Source: Kluyvera genomosp. 1
GTDB taxonomy: Bacteria; Pseudomonadota; Gammaproteobacteria; Enterobacterales; Enterobacteriaceae
DNA: 64,000 bases
NCBI RefSeq assembly: GCF_001266615.1
Contig: NZ_LGHZ01000027.1
Span: 31,277 to 95,276 of the forward strand
Direction of reading: 5' to 3'
In this document: positions 1-7,302 of the stretch, piece after piece
How positions within the stretch are numbered: the stretch's first letter is position 1
Layout: each line of letters begins with the position of its first letter
Translations under genes and position numbers: made by a program
The notes under the pieces: model-generated
Told to the model about the DNA's origin: nothing
Databases searched by the model: none
Seen by the model: only the letters and a program-made list of their open reading frames with translations

Positions 1-303
1 TTCCATTTCAATTTCACGCAGCAGCGCGTCGGTATAGCGTGTGCAGCTCTCCTCCTGATAACGGTTCTGGTAGAAGCCACAGAAAGTGCAATGGGTGGCG
101 CAAAATGGAATGTGCAGATACAACAGTCGCTTGCGCGGCGGAGTCGCCTGGCTGAGCACCTGTTGCCAGGTTTGCGCTAGCTGCTCTTTGGCAACAGGGA
201 TTGCGCCACGCCAGGGCATAGTGGCTCGGCGATCTTTGAAGGGCTGTCCGCCCTCCAGCGCAAAGTGCGGGGTTAAATCCAGTTCGTTTGTCGTAGTGTG
301 CAT
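1..303 (-). CDS. chuW: ChuW/HutW-type radical SAM heme-utilisation protein (partial)
   Basis: Only the first 101 codons lie in the window; the gene runs off the left edge in frame. The start ATG is followed by MHTTTNELDLTPHF. About 60 residues on comes LHIPFCATHCTFCGFYQN, whose C-x3-C-x2-C spacing binds a radical SAM [4Fe-4S] cluster and is typical of the HemN/HutW family. ChuW, a member of this family, opens the heme ring anaerobically to release iron in E. coli O157. The gene follows the periplasmic heme-binding protein by about 20 bases, matching the chuT-chuW order of known heme operons, so it is probably co-transcribed from the Fur-controlled promoter upstream of the receptor. A HemN-like coproporphyrinogen oxidase is the alternative, but the context favours ChuW/HutW. 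Confidence 0.85.
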   Translation of the reverse strand, partial: MHTTTNELDLTPHFALEGGQPFKDRRATMPWRGAIPVAKEQLAQTWQQVLSQATPPRKRLLYLHIPFCATHCTFCGFYQNRYQEESCTRYTDALLREIEME

Positions 304-323
304 CACGGGTCTATCAATATCCT

Positions 324-1151
324 TTAGTTTGGCCAGAACTGGCGGTGCAGCGTTTCAACGGCATCGGCGACGCGTGGCCCCATGCCCAGAATCAGGGCCT
401 GATCGAGGATGACGATGCGCTGGTTTTTCCATGCGGCGGTGCGAGTGAGCCCGGCGACCGTGCTGAGACGGTTGATATCACCGTCGACCATTTGTGAAGT
501 GACGACAATCACTTCAGGGTTAGCGGCAATTAACGCTTCCGCGCTGTAACTACGGTACTGCGGGTGTTGGGCGACGTTCTGCGCGCCAGCCAACGTCATA
601 ATGGCATCCGCCACGCTGCCTTTTCCTGCTACCTGCGGCGCGCTGCCGCCGGCGCTTAAGATAAACATCGCTTTGATTGGGGCGGGTTTACTGGCGCTGC
701 TCTGGGCAACAGCGTCCAGACGCTGGCGCAGCGTATTAACCAACGCATCGCCTTGCATCCCGGCGTTGAGGTTTTTGGCCAACGTATGAATGTTGGCGTA
801 CATCTGCTCAACGGTCGCCGGAACGCGCGGTAGAGTGATGACGTTCACCTTCTGCGCGCGGAGCTGATCGAATACCAACTGCGGGCCCGCGTCCTGCCAG
901 GTGATAAAGCTGTCCGGACGCAGCGATAAAATGCCTTCGCTGCTGAGCTGTTTCCAGTAGCCGATATGCGGTAGCGCTTGGGTTTCCGGTGGGTATGAGG
1001 TGGTTTCATCGACGCCGACGACGCGCTTTCCCGCGCCGATGGCATAAATCAGTTCGGTGAGGGAACCACCGGCTACCACGATGCGTTCTGCCGCCTGTGT
1101 GCTGAACGTGCAGATCAGCGCCAGGAGTCCTATGGCTATTTTTTTCATCAT
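324..1151 (-). CDS. chuT: Periplasmic heme-binding protein of an ABC transporter (ChuT/HmuT family)
   Basis: This 275-residue protein starts MMKKIAIGLLALICTFSTQAAE, a clear Sec signal peptide cleaved after AQAA-like residues. The mature part begins RIVVAGGSLTELIYAIGAG, typical of cluster A-III (BtuF/FhuD/HmuT) binding proteins, and a second lobe follows with LIAANPEVIVV. The family carries heme from the TonB receptor across the periplasm to an inner membrane ABC permease; the permease and ATPase genes are presumably beyond the left edge. The start overlaps the receptor stop (TGATG), which points to translational coupling. The length is normal for the family. Confidence 0.9.
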   Translation of the reverse strand: MMKKIAIGLLALICTFSTQAAERIVVAGGSLTELIYAIGAGKRVVGVDETTSYPPETQALPHIGYWKQLSSEGILSLRPDSFITWQDAGPQLVFDQLRAQKVNVITLPRVPATVEQMYANIHTLAKNLNAGMQGDALVNTLRQRLDAVAQSSASKPAPIKAMFILSAGGSAPQVAGKGSVADAIMTLAGAQNVAQHPQYRSYSAEALIAANPEVIVVTSQMVDGDINRLSTVAGLTRTAAWKNQRIVILDQALILGMGPRVADAVETLHRQFWPN

Positions 1152-3304
1152 CAGAAGTTCCAGGCAAAGCCAACGGCTGCGTTAATGCCTGCCGCCGGAA
1201 TGGATTCATGCGCCGTGCGATAGCGTTTATCGGTCAGGTTATTGAGCGCCACATTGACCTGATACTGGTCGTTGGCACCAAATTCCGTGTTGACCGCCAG
1301 GTTCAGTGTCGCCCAGCCCGGCGTGCGGGTTTCCTTGGTGCCGGTATCGTCTTTAGCGCTGGAGGCTGCGCGAATGTAGATATCAGAAGTGACGTTAGCG
1401 ACGTTCAGCATCAGCGTGTGTTTTAGCCCGACCCGGCCGTTGACGGTCGGCTCGCCGGTGTTGGTGGTTTTCAGTGTCGGCCCTTCGTACTGACGGCGAA
1501 TCAGGTTGCCGCTAACGTACGGGGATACCGCCCAACCGTTGTATTCCGCGCTGAGCTCCATACCCCAGGTTTTAGCTCGGTCGATGTTGTCGTAGTAGTA
1601 ATAGCTGCCGCGCGAAGTGGCGATATTGCCGTTGCACAGAGCCTGGCCTGAACAGGAGACGCTGGCGATATAATCTTTCGCTTCTGAATAATAGACGGCA
1701 CCGTCAACCATCCACAGATTGCCGTTGTAGCGTGCACCTAGCTCGTAGTTATTAGAGTGCTCGGCTTTCAGATCGGGATTGCCGTAAGTGACGCCGCCGC
1801 CTGCGGTGGTCTGCATAAACAGCTGGCTGAGGGTTGGGAAGACGTAGCCTTGCGCAAAGGCCGCGCGCAGCTCGATATTGTCGAAGCCGGAATAGCGCAG
1901 GCTGGTGGCAGTGACGAATTCATTATCGTGGGCGGACTGCTCGGCCAAAGAGGTGTCGCTGGTCACGCCGTTGACGGTTGATTGTGCATCGCCTCGGGTA
2001 AGTTTTGACGATAACCAGTATTGGCGCGCACCCAACGTCCAGGTCCAGTTGTCGGCAAAATGCCAGTCGTTCTGGGCGAAAAGTGAGGTATTGCTTTGTT
2101 CGGACTCGTTATACGAGGTGGTGCGCGTTTCTTTGGCAAACATCGCATTGCCGGTGATTGCCTTTTGGTCCGTGTAGCCATTCGAGGTCTGGGATACCCG
2201 ATCGCGCTGATACTGTGCACCGACCACCAGATCATTGTTTGCCGGTAACGCAAAGTTGCTCTGTAACGTCACGCCTTGGGTGTACTGCTTGTCTTTGGTG
2301 GACGTCTGATTGCGAATAGTGAGTGCTTTGGCAAGGGGCACAGGAACAACCTGAGTGGTCGCAACCTCGTTTTCAAACGTGCGATCGATAGTTTGCTCGT
2401 AGGCATCGAGGTGGATCTTCTTCAGATAGTCGCCGTCCACATCCATGTCGTAGAACAGGCCGATCTTTTCACGCTCCAGCTTGGGGATCTTGACGCTAAA
2501 GGCATCGTACTCGCCGTCCGGATCTTCAAAGTAAGTCTGCGTTGCTAGGCGGTATCTGTCGAGCGACAGGCCAAAGTGATGCTTGTCGAGGTTGTAGCCT
2601 AACCAGAGACCCTGACCGTTATTACGGTTGTGGGTATTGGGCAGGCGGCCGTCCGGCGTATCGCGATCGCCCTGATCGGAGTAGCTGCCGTTAATCCGGT
2701 AATCTAACTGGCCGATGCTGCCCCATGCCGCAGCTGACTCTTCCCAGCCCATGCTGGCCGAGTTGTAAACGGCTTTTACCGTGCCCGCGAGTGGCTTATC
2801 GCCGCCTTTTTTGGTGATGAAATTCACTACGCCGCCGATAGCCTGAGAGCCGTACAGCACCGAATAGGGGCCTTTCACCACTTCAATACGTTCAAGAGAC
2901 GACTCATCAATCAACAGGCCACCGCCATAGTTTTGTCCAGCGCGCTGGTAAGTCACTTCCTGTCCGTCGATTAAAATTAATACGCGTGAAGAGGCTTCGC
3001 CACGAATACGAATCTGTTTGCGGCCAGCAAGGGCGTTATCGGTAATCTCAACGCCGGGAATGTCTTGTAAATCATCAGCAATAGAACTGTTGGTGGAGTT
3101 TTTTAGCATCTGGCTGTCGATAACCTGGATGGTCGCCGGGCTCTCCCAAAGGCTGCTCTCCGAACGATTCGCGGTGACGATAAGCGTCTCTTCTTTGTTG
3201 GCATTATTCTGCGCTTTGTTAGCCGTGGCGGCTGAAGCAGCACCTGCAATAAAGAGCGGCAGGGCAGAGAGTACACAGGCCCCTCGAGTAATGGAGTGTA
3301 GCAT
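1151..3304 (-). CDS. TonB-dependent heme/hemoglobin outer membrane receptor
   Basis: About 717 residues. I chose the ATG that gives MLHSITRGACVLSALPLF and a signal peptide; the frame stays open 16 codons upstream, but that part overlaps the Fur box and is a run of Ile codons. A TonB box-like EETLIVTAN lies near the mature N-terminus. The plug domain has IRIRGEASSRVLILIDG and the usual IGGVVNFITKKGG. The barrel has YGNPDLKAEHSNNYELG, the NPDL signature of heme receptors (HemR/HmuR type), next to a FRAP-box-like YVFPTLSQLF. It ends in NLTDKRYR and a terminal FAWNF, as barrels do. It imports heme with TonB-ExbBD energy. It heads a minus-strand operon with the binding protein and ChuW. It is longer than ChuA (about 660 residues), so I give no symbol. 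Confidence 0.9.
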   Translation of the reverse strand: MLHSITRGACVLSALPLFIAGAASAATANKAQNNANKEETLIVTANRSESSLWESPATIQVIDSQMLKNSTNSSIADDLQDIPGVEITDNALAGRKQIRIRGEASSRVLILIDGQEVTYQRAGQNYGGGLLIDESSLERIEVVKGPYSVLYGSQAIGGVVNFITKKGGDKPLAGTVKAVYNSASMGWEESAAAWGSIGQLDYRINGSYSDQGDRDTPDGRLPNTHNRNNGQGLWLGYNLDKHHFGLSLDRYRLATQTYFEDPDGEYDAFSVKIPKLEREKIGLFYDMDVDGDYLKKIHLDAYEQTIDRTFENEVATTQVVPVPLAKALTIRNQTSTKDKQYTQGVTLQSNFALPANNDLVVGAQYQRDRVSQTSNGYTDQKAITGNAMFAKETRTTSYNESEQSNTSLFAQNDWHFADNWTWTLGARQYWLSSKLTRGDAQSTVNGVTSDTSLAEQSAHDNEFVTATSLRYSGFDNIELRAAFAQGYVFPTLSQLFMQTTAGGGVTYGNPDLKAEHSNNYELGARYNGNLWMVDGAVYYSEAKDYIASVSCSGQALCNGNIATSRGSYYYYDNIDRAKTWGMELSAEYNGWAVSPYVSGNLIRRQYEGPTLKTTNTGEPTVNGRVGLKHTLMLNVANVTSDIYIRAASSAKDDTGTKETRTPGWATLNLAVNTEFGANDQYQVNVALNNLTDKRYRTAHESIPAAGINAAVGFAWNF

Positions 3305-3331
3305 CGTTAACCTATAAATGATTATTGATAT

Positions 3332-3350
3332 GATAATAATAATTACTATC
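3332..3350 (-). promoter_or_regulatory. Fur box upstream of the heme receptor
   Basis: The 19 bases GATAATAATAATTACTATC match 16 of 19 positions of the consensus Fur box GATAATGATAATCATTATC. The site ends 28 bases upstream of the receptor ATG, in an AT-rich promoter region, so iron-loaded Fur should repress the heme operon. Confidence 0.8.
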
Positions 3351-3642
3351 AATTACATTTACATATGAGCGAGTGAGCGTCCAGATATGAAGGTATAAAC
3401 AAAATGCATCTTTGATTTGTGTCAATTTCTAACGGCGATTACAAGATGAAACGTGATGAAGATCACCTGAGAAAAGGCAACATTGCGCAGTTATATGATC
3501 GGATTTGCAACACTTAAAGAGCTGAAATAAACACCAATTGTTAAGCGTTATTTCTCGATGTATCGCTTAAGGCAACAAGATACCAGACCGGAGAGTGAAC
3601 TTTACGTAAGTTCGGTTGGCGCTTTTAAGTGGGAAACACTAA
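3351..3642. other. Intergenic region upstream of the heme receptor
   Basis: About 290 bases with no convincing gene. It is AT-rich and holds short inverted repeats: GAACTT-TACGT-AAGTTC near 3597-3613, and AGTGGG/CCCACT near 3629-3650 running into the phage remnant. The junction between the heme locus and the island probably lies here or just beyond. No terminator with a T-run was seen. Confidence 0.4.
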
Positions 3643-3972
3643 ACCCACTCACGAATCGCCCCGGTTGCTCGTTACGATAAGTGGAATGGCAGTGAGTGGT
3701 TGACTGATAAAGCCGAACAACATTCTGAAGATGTTGAGGTAGCAATCCAGTTTAAACGACTGCTTATCGAAGAAGCGAAATCAGCCATCGCTCCACTGCA
3801 AAGCGCAATTAAGCTGAACATGGCTACTCATGGAGAAGTTAAAGAGATGGTGCTGTGGAAGCAGTACTGGACCCTGTTGCTATGCGTTGACGTCAACTTT
3901 GCGCCTGATATTGACTGGCCGGATAAACCCAAGAGAAAACGAGTCGTGCATGCTCAGCAAGCTAGAGCATGA
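3643..3972 (+). pseudogene. Tail fibre assembly protein remnant (5' truncated)
   Basis: The open frame begins right after an in-frame TAA and reads through YDKWNGSEWLTDKAEQ, then EEAKSAIAPLQSAIKLNMAT, LWKQYWTLLLCVDV and DIDWPDKP. This is the usual C-terminal half of phage tail fibre assembly (Tfa) chaperones, which end with an A..I.PLQ.A..L..AT / W..YR..L / I.WP..P pattern. Family members are normally about 150-200 residues; here only about 100 C-terminal residues remain, without a credible start. A TTG at 3700 could start a 90-residue product, but function is unlikely. It is probably a scar of an earlier prophage at this site. Confidence 0.65.
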
Positions 3973-3992
3973 TGATGCTTCAACACAAAAAC

Positions 3993-4020
3993 AAAAAAGC
4001 CCGCAAAAGCGGGCTTTTAG
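3993..4020. terminator. Intrinsic terminator after the tail-fibre remnant
   Basis: A perfect 10-bp stem AAAAGCCCGC / GCGGGCTTTT around an AAAA loop, ending in T4 on the plus strand and flanked by A-runs, so it could act in both directions. Confidence 0.75.
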
Positions 4021-4328
4021 GACTTCAACGGATGACTCTGGTAATCACCGATGGAGAATTTTGGGCTGGCGTCCCTGTAACTAGATATCTATTTGATTGA
4101 ATTTTCTAGATAACTGTTGTTTCTGACTTTATCTTTGGTTCTATAAAGGAACCTTAAATCGTAACGGCATGAACCCCTGAAAATAGCCCGTTGGCAAACT
4201 GTATCAAAAAATATCAAACCTCTTGGTTCAACTTCCTGATGTCATCTGAACTCATTTCATTGGTCTTCCTTTAACATGTCGATTACGTTAGCTACATACA
4301 TTAAGTCTTCCGCCTGTTGGAGATTGTT
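4021..4328. other. Intergenic region left of the DUF6387-like gene
   Basis: About 300 bases without a supportable gene. It may contain the left island junction. No direct repeat of the ssrA 3' end was found; a short stretch GGGCTGGCG near 4060 resembles the ssrA acceptor arm only weakly. Confidence 0.3.
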
Positions 4329-5180
4329 ATGAAAAACTGGTCAGTTGAGCATACGAGAGAGGTGAAGAAGTGGCTGGATATAGATACATATCGAGGATTC
4401 GAAGAGCTTCCGCTTATACACCTCTACCATGAATTGCTGGCAAGGACATTGTTCTTCAAACCATATCATGAAGAATTTGAAGCAGAAGCGGTCAGACTTT
4501 ACATTGAGCGGATTTTCATCGGAAAACCGTTTCTTATTACAGAACAACATCTTGGATACCTCACAAGAGAAGATACCCTTTACCAGCCACCTCACTTCTA
4601 TCTGACAACAACTGAAAGACTGGCGCAACTCAGTATTGTGGGGCTGCGAAATTCACTTTTCTTCTGGGAGGGAGGGGATGAGTACTCGGTTAACCGTGAA
4701 CTCCTCGATAGCCCTGTTTCAGAAGCTCTCCCCAAGTTGTTCAGGGATACTGTCATGGTCGAAATCGATCTTGCAAACGGGACAGATGAAGAGATCGCTG
4801 AATCACTCAAAGCTGCGCTACCTCAATGGCGTAAAGTACGGGGCATCGAAGCCGATACATCTGATTCGATCAGGTTTGGCTATGGCACCATCAAGAAAAT
4901 CATCAATTACAGACTCATTCCTATGATTGACATCCTGGTATGGTCAAAATTGCATAAAGTACGTATATCAGAAGACCGCCTTTCCCGCCTGTTGTATACA
5001 GATGACGATGATGAGATCAACACTCGCCTGAACCACCAAATCAGGGATACGGACAAACCACTTGCTTTGAAGGCGGCGAGTATACCTTTTATTCGCCAGT
5101 TTCATCTGTTCATCAACAAGAACAGCCATTTGAAAAAGATCAGAGTTTCAGAGGTGATGAAAATCTCAGATTCTGACTAA
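4329..5180 (+). CDS. DUF6387-like protein of unknown function
   Basis: 283 residues from the ATG giving MKNWSVEHTREVKKWLD, preceded by GGAG at a good distance; the frame is open a few codons further to a TTG. It is a soluble, charged protein with no signal peptide or membrane segment. Sequence style and position just before an AlpA-type regulator fit the DUF6387 proteins that often accompany AlpA genes in P4-like islands; I recall this from the family rather than from a search. No catalytic motif is evident. The function is unknown. Codon use is intermediate between the core genome and the AT-rich defence genes downstream. Confidence 0.7.
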   Translation: MKNWSVEHTREVKKWLDIDTYRGFEELPLIHLYHELLARTLFFKPYHEEFEAEAVRLYIERIFIGKPFLITEQHLGYLTREDTLYQPPHFYLTTTERLAQLSIVGLRNSLFFWEGGDEYSVNRELLDSPVSEALPKLFRDTVMVEIDLANGTDEEIAESLKAALPQWRKVRGIEADTSDSIRFGYGTIKKIINYRLIPMIDILVWSKLHKVRISEDRLSRLLYTDDDDEINTRLNHQIRDTDKPLALKAASIPFIRQFHLFINKNSHLKKIRVSEVMKISDSD

Positions 5181-5280
5181 GGCTAACCTCTATTAGCTCT
5201 GGCGTTCTCAGCTTCTGTCTCTTTCTTGCTGATTCATTCGTATAGTCATTTCCATCAAAACGACACAAGAGGAAGCGACT

Positions 5281-5487
5281 ATGAATCAGCACAATACCCG
5301 CCTTATTCGTTTACCAGAGGTTCTCAATCGAACCGGTTATGGTAAAGCCTGGATCTATCACCTAATCAGCAAAGGATGTTTCCCATCACCAGTAAAAATT
5401 GGATCTCGTGCAGTTGCTTTCATTGAAAGTGAAGTGGAAGAGTGGATTCAATCAACTATCGAGAATTCAAGAAAGCATGTTGCTTAA
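5281..5487 (+). CDS. AlpA-family excisionase/transcriptional regulator
   Basis: A 68-residue protein of the Phage_AlpA (MerR-like winged helix) family: LIRLPEVLNRTGYGKAWIYH is the helix-turn-helix, followed by SKGCFPSPVKIGSRAVAFIE and EVEEWIQ. AlpA of the CP4-57 prophage, also inserted at ssrA, activates the prophage integrase and so promotes excision. A strong AGAGGAAG ribosome site precedes the ATG. It probably served the element whose integrase is now truncated at 11.7-12.0 kb, or it may act on the intact integrase at 17.9-19.1 kb. Confidence 0.9.
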   Translation: MNQHNTRLIRLPEVLNRTGYGKAWIYHLISKGCFPSPVKIGSRAVAFIESEVEEWIQSTIENSRKHVA

Positions 5488-5634
5488 GAGGAATGTTGCT
5501 ACATCGATCTTTTAACTTTTAATAATGTTAAGGAAATAAATTTAGAGACCTTATAAGTTCACTGACTGAGTTTCAAAAAAAACGAGGTTTTGTAAAGTTT
5601 CAATCTAAAAAATTACTATATTTAACGTAATTCT

Positions 5635-5844
5635 TTACCTTTTTTCTGGCAGAGCTTTTGCTATAAGGTTTAGAGATGGTTTTCTTAATATCGGGTATGG
5701 ATACTGAATAAATTCTTTTGTTAGTAATGGAATTTTACTGCCATCTATGAATAAGCCACTTATAACAAGAAGAGGTTGGATGTTTTGCGTTGGAGAGTTT
5801 ATTGGCTGAGAATCACCAGCCTCATCAATGAAGCAAAATCTCAT
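5635..5844 (-). pseudogene. DUF3800 protein, N-terminal fragment
   Basis: 69 codons beginning MRFCFIDEAGDSQPI and continuing LLVISGLFIDGSKIPLLTKE. This is the standard N-terminus of DUF3800 proteins (YIDESGD... followed by a second strand with a GL-hydroxy-D pattern), an RNase H-like fold with an acidic D/E pair. Full members are about 200-300 residues, so the frame breaks after the first third and the 3' part is missing. The piece lies directly downstream of a terminator-capped RNA candidate on the same strand. Nothing in the following 150 bases restores the family. Confidence 0.65.
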
Positions 5845-5854
5845 AAAATATCCT

Positions 5855-5885
5855 TGATAAAAAAACGACCACCTCGTGGTGGCCG
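5855..5885 (-). terminator. Terminator between the RNA candidate and the DUF3800 fragment
   Basis: Minus-strand stem GGCCACC / GGTGGTC with an ACGA loop, followed by GTTTTTTTATC. It separates the upstream transcript from the truncated coding sequence. Confidence 0.7.
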
Positions 5886-5963
5886 CTGCCTACATCTAAG
5901 TAGGGGGTGTTGCCAGAACAAACCGACAACGATCGTGGATTGCAAGGAAATCCTTAAACCCAC
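5859..5963 (-). ncRNA. Candidate structured RNA upstream of the DUF3800 fragment
   Basis: On the minus strand a promoter (TTTAAA, 17-base gap, TATAGT at 5970-5975) would start a transcript near 5963. The RNA contains AAGGATTTCCTT, a small hairpin CCTAC-TTAGAT-GTAGG, and ends in GGCCACC-ACGA-GGTGGTC followed by seven T, an intrinsic terminator only 15-20 bases before the DUF3800 start codon. Conserved DUF3800-associated RNA motifs upstream of such genes are known from comparative genomics (Weinberg and colleagues). Assigning this RNA to one of them is my inference. Confidence 0.45.
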
Positions 5964-6063
5964 TTTCTTACTATACAATTTTACCTTAGCACTTTAAAAA
6001 GCATTTGTCAACATCTAATACTAGTATTATCTTTAAATACAAGGAAGTTTTTAGGAGAAAGTT

Positions 6064-7233
6064 TTGAAAATTTTAATTGATACGAATATCTTTCATAATT
6101 CATATTATATCAAATCTGCTGACTTGCGTTTAATGTTAAGTTATATAAATAATGAGAGTCATGTATTACTCATTTCGGATATAGTATTAAAAGAAGTGGA
6201 AAAACACTTTCGGGATGGTTACGATGCAGCTAAAAAAAAGCTAACCTCTGCATTGAATGAGTATAACAGGTTTTTCCCTATGGGCGATGAAACGAAAGTT
6301 GAACATTTTGAAGGTTTTACTGATGCAGATGATCGGAATCCGATTAGATATGATTTTTTAAAGCAGATATATAAATATATTGATAAAAATAAAGTAATAA
6401 TTATTAAATCTGATGAAGTATCGCATCAATTGATTTGTAAAAAAGCGTTTAATATTGAGAAGCCTTTCAAAAACGATGGTTCAGGCTATAAGGATAGTTT
6501 AATTTGGCTTTCTTTCTTGAATTATCTTGTTGAAAATAAAGTTGAAAATGAGGAAGTGGCTTTTGTCTCTAACAACTCTCATGATTTTTCTTCCCCAGAG
6601 CAAATATCTAATAAAAAAATAGGGGTGGGAGTCTTGCATGATGATCTGAAGGCTGATATTAGTTCTCTGGGTGTAAAAGCAGATATTAAATATTTTCATT
6701 CAGTATCTAATCTTATGAGCCACTATTCTGTAGAGAAAGAGAGGTATCCTACGTCATATGTAGATATCAAAAACTATATTGAAATTGGTATGTTTGAAAT
6801 GGACTTGGGAACTTTTCTTGAAGATTCATTTTTTAAAAATGCGGACAATATAAATGTTACTGACAGTAAAGGTCAGGTAGATTTATATTTTAAGGCTAAG
6901 GCTGTTTATATAGGCAGATTTTCTAAAGTTAAACTTGAGATAATACAAACTGAGTTGAGTGATTTCGGTATATTGTGCAGATGTCGTTTAGATTATAGTC
7001 AAGTTGAAGTTGAACTTACGTTTGACAAAAATGATGATACTTATTACAAATCCCTGTTGAATCATGAGAAACGTCATTCTTTGAATGATTATGGCAATGA
7101 TTTTTCTTTAAGCATGAATCACTCTATGCAAATTGAAACGACATTCATATACGTACCAAAGGAAAATAAAGAATACAACGAGGACTATGGTAGTATTACA
7201 GATATAAGTATTCAATATATTTACTTGGGGTGA
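6064..7233 (+). CDS. PIN-domain protein (putative ribonuclease)
   Basis: 389 residues starting at TTG, well placed after AGGAGAAAG. The N-terminus MKILIDTNIFHNSYY and ISDIVLKEVEKHF are the first acidic strand and following helix of PIN nucleases. Further on, SGYKDSLIWLSFLNYL and VAFVSNNSHDFS carry the later conserved acidic residues (DSLIW-L, then a strand ending N/S-x-x-D-F). This arrangement fits large PIN proteins of the DUF4935 type. Residues 200 onward form a C-terminal domain of unknown role, beta-rich in appearance. It is very AT-rich, like the neighbouring ABC-3C genes. It converges with them, so it is a separate unit. It may be an RNA-cutting toxin or defence effector, but no antitoxin is adjacent. 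Confidence 0.75.
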   Translation: MKILIDTNIFHNSYYIKSADLRLMLSYINNESHVLLISDIVLKEVEKHFRDGYDAAKKKLTSALNEYNRFFPMGDETKVEHFEGFTDADDRNPIRYDFLKQIYKYIDKNKVIIIKSDEVSHQLICKKAFNIEKPFKNDGSGYKDSLIWLSFLNYLVENKVENEEVAFVSNNSHDFSSPEQISNKKIGVGVLHDDLKADISSLGVKADIKYFHSVSNLMSHYSVEKERYPTSYVDIKNYIEIGMFEMDLGTFLEDSFFKNADNINVTDSKGQVDLYFKAKAVYIGRFSKVKLEIIQTELSDFGILCRCRLDYSQVEVELTFDKNDDTYYKSLLNHEKRHSLNDYGNDFSLSMNHSMQIETTFIYVPKENKEYNEDYGSITDISIQYIYLG

Positions 7234-7266
7234 TTTTCAAAAAGGAAAGGCGTTATATAATTTAAT

Positions 7267-7296
7267 ATAGCTAAGGTATTTCAATACCCTAGCTAT
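7267..7296. terminator. Hairpin between convergent PIN and ABC ATPase genes
   Basis: Two 14-base arms, ATAGCTAAGGTATT and AATACCCTAGCTAT, pair with one mismatch around a TC loop. T-runs are weak, so it is a probable bidirectional terminator rather than a certain one. Confidence 0.55.
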
Positions 7297-7302
7297 GAAT
7301 TT

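Noticed and set aside
86..412. Plus-strand frame over the ChuW start.
   Set aside because: The minus strand holds a radical SAM motif in frame with a good start, so the plus frame is chance.
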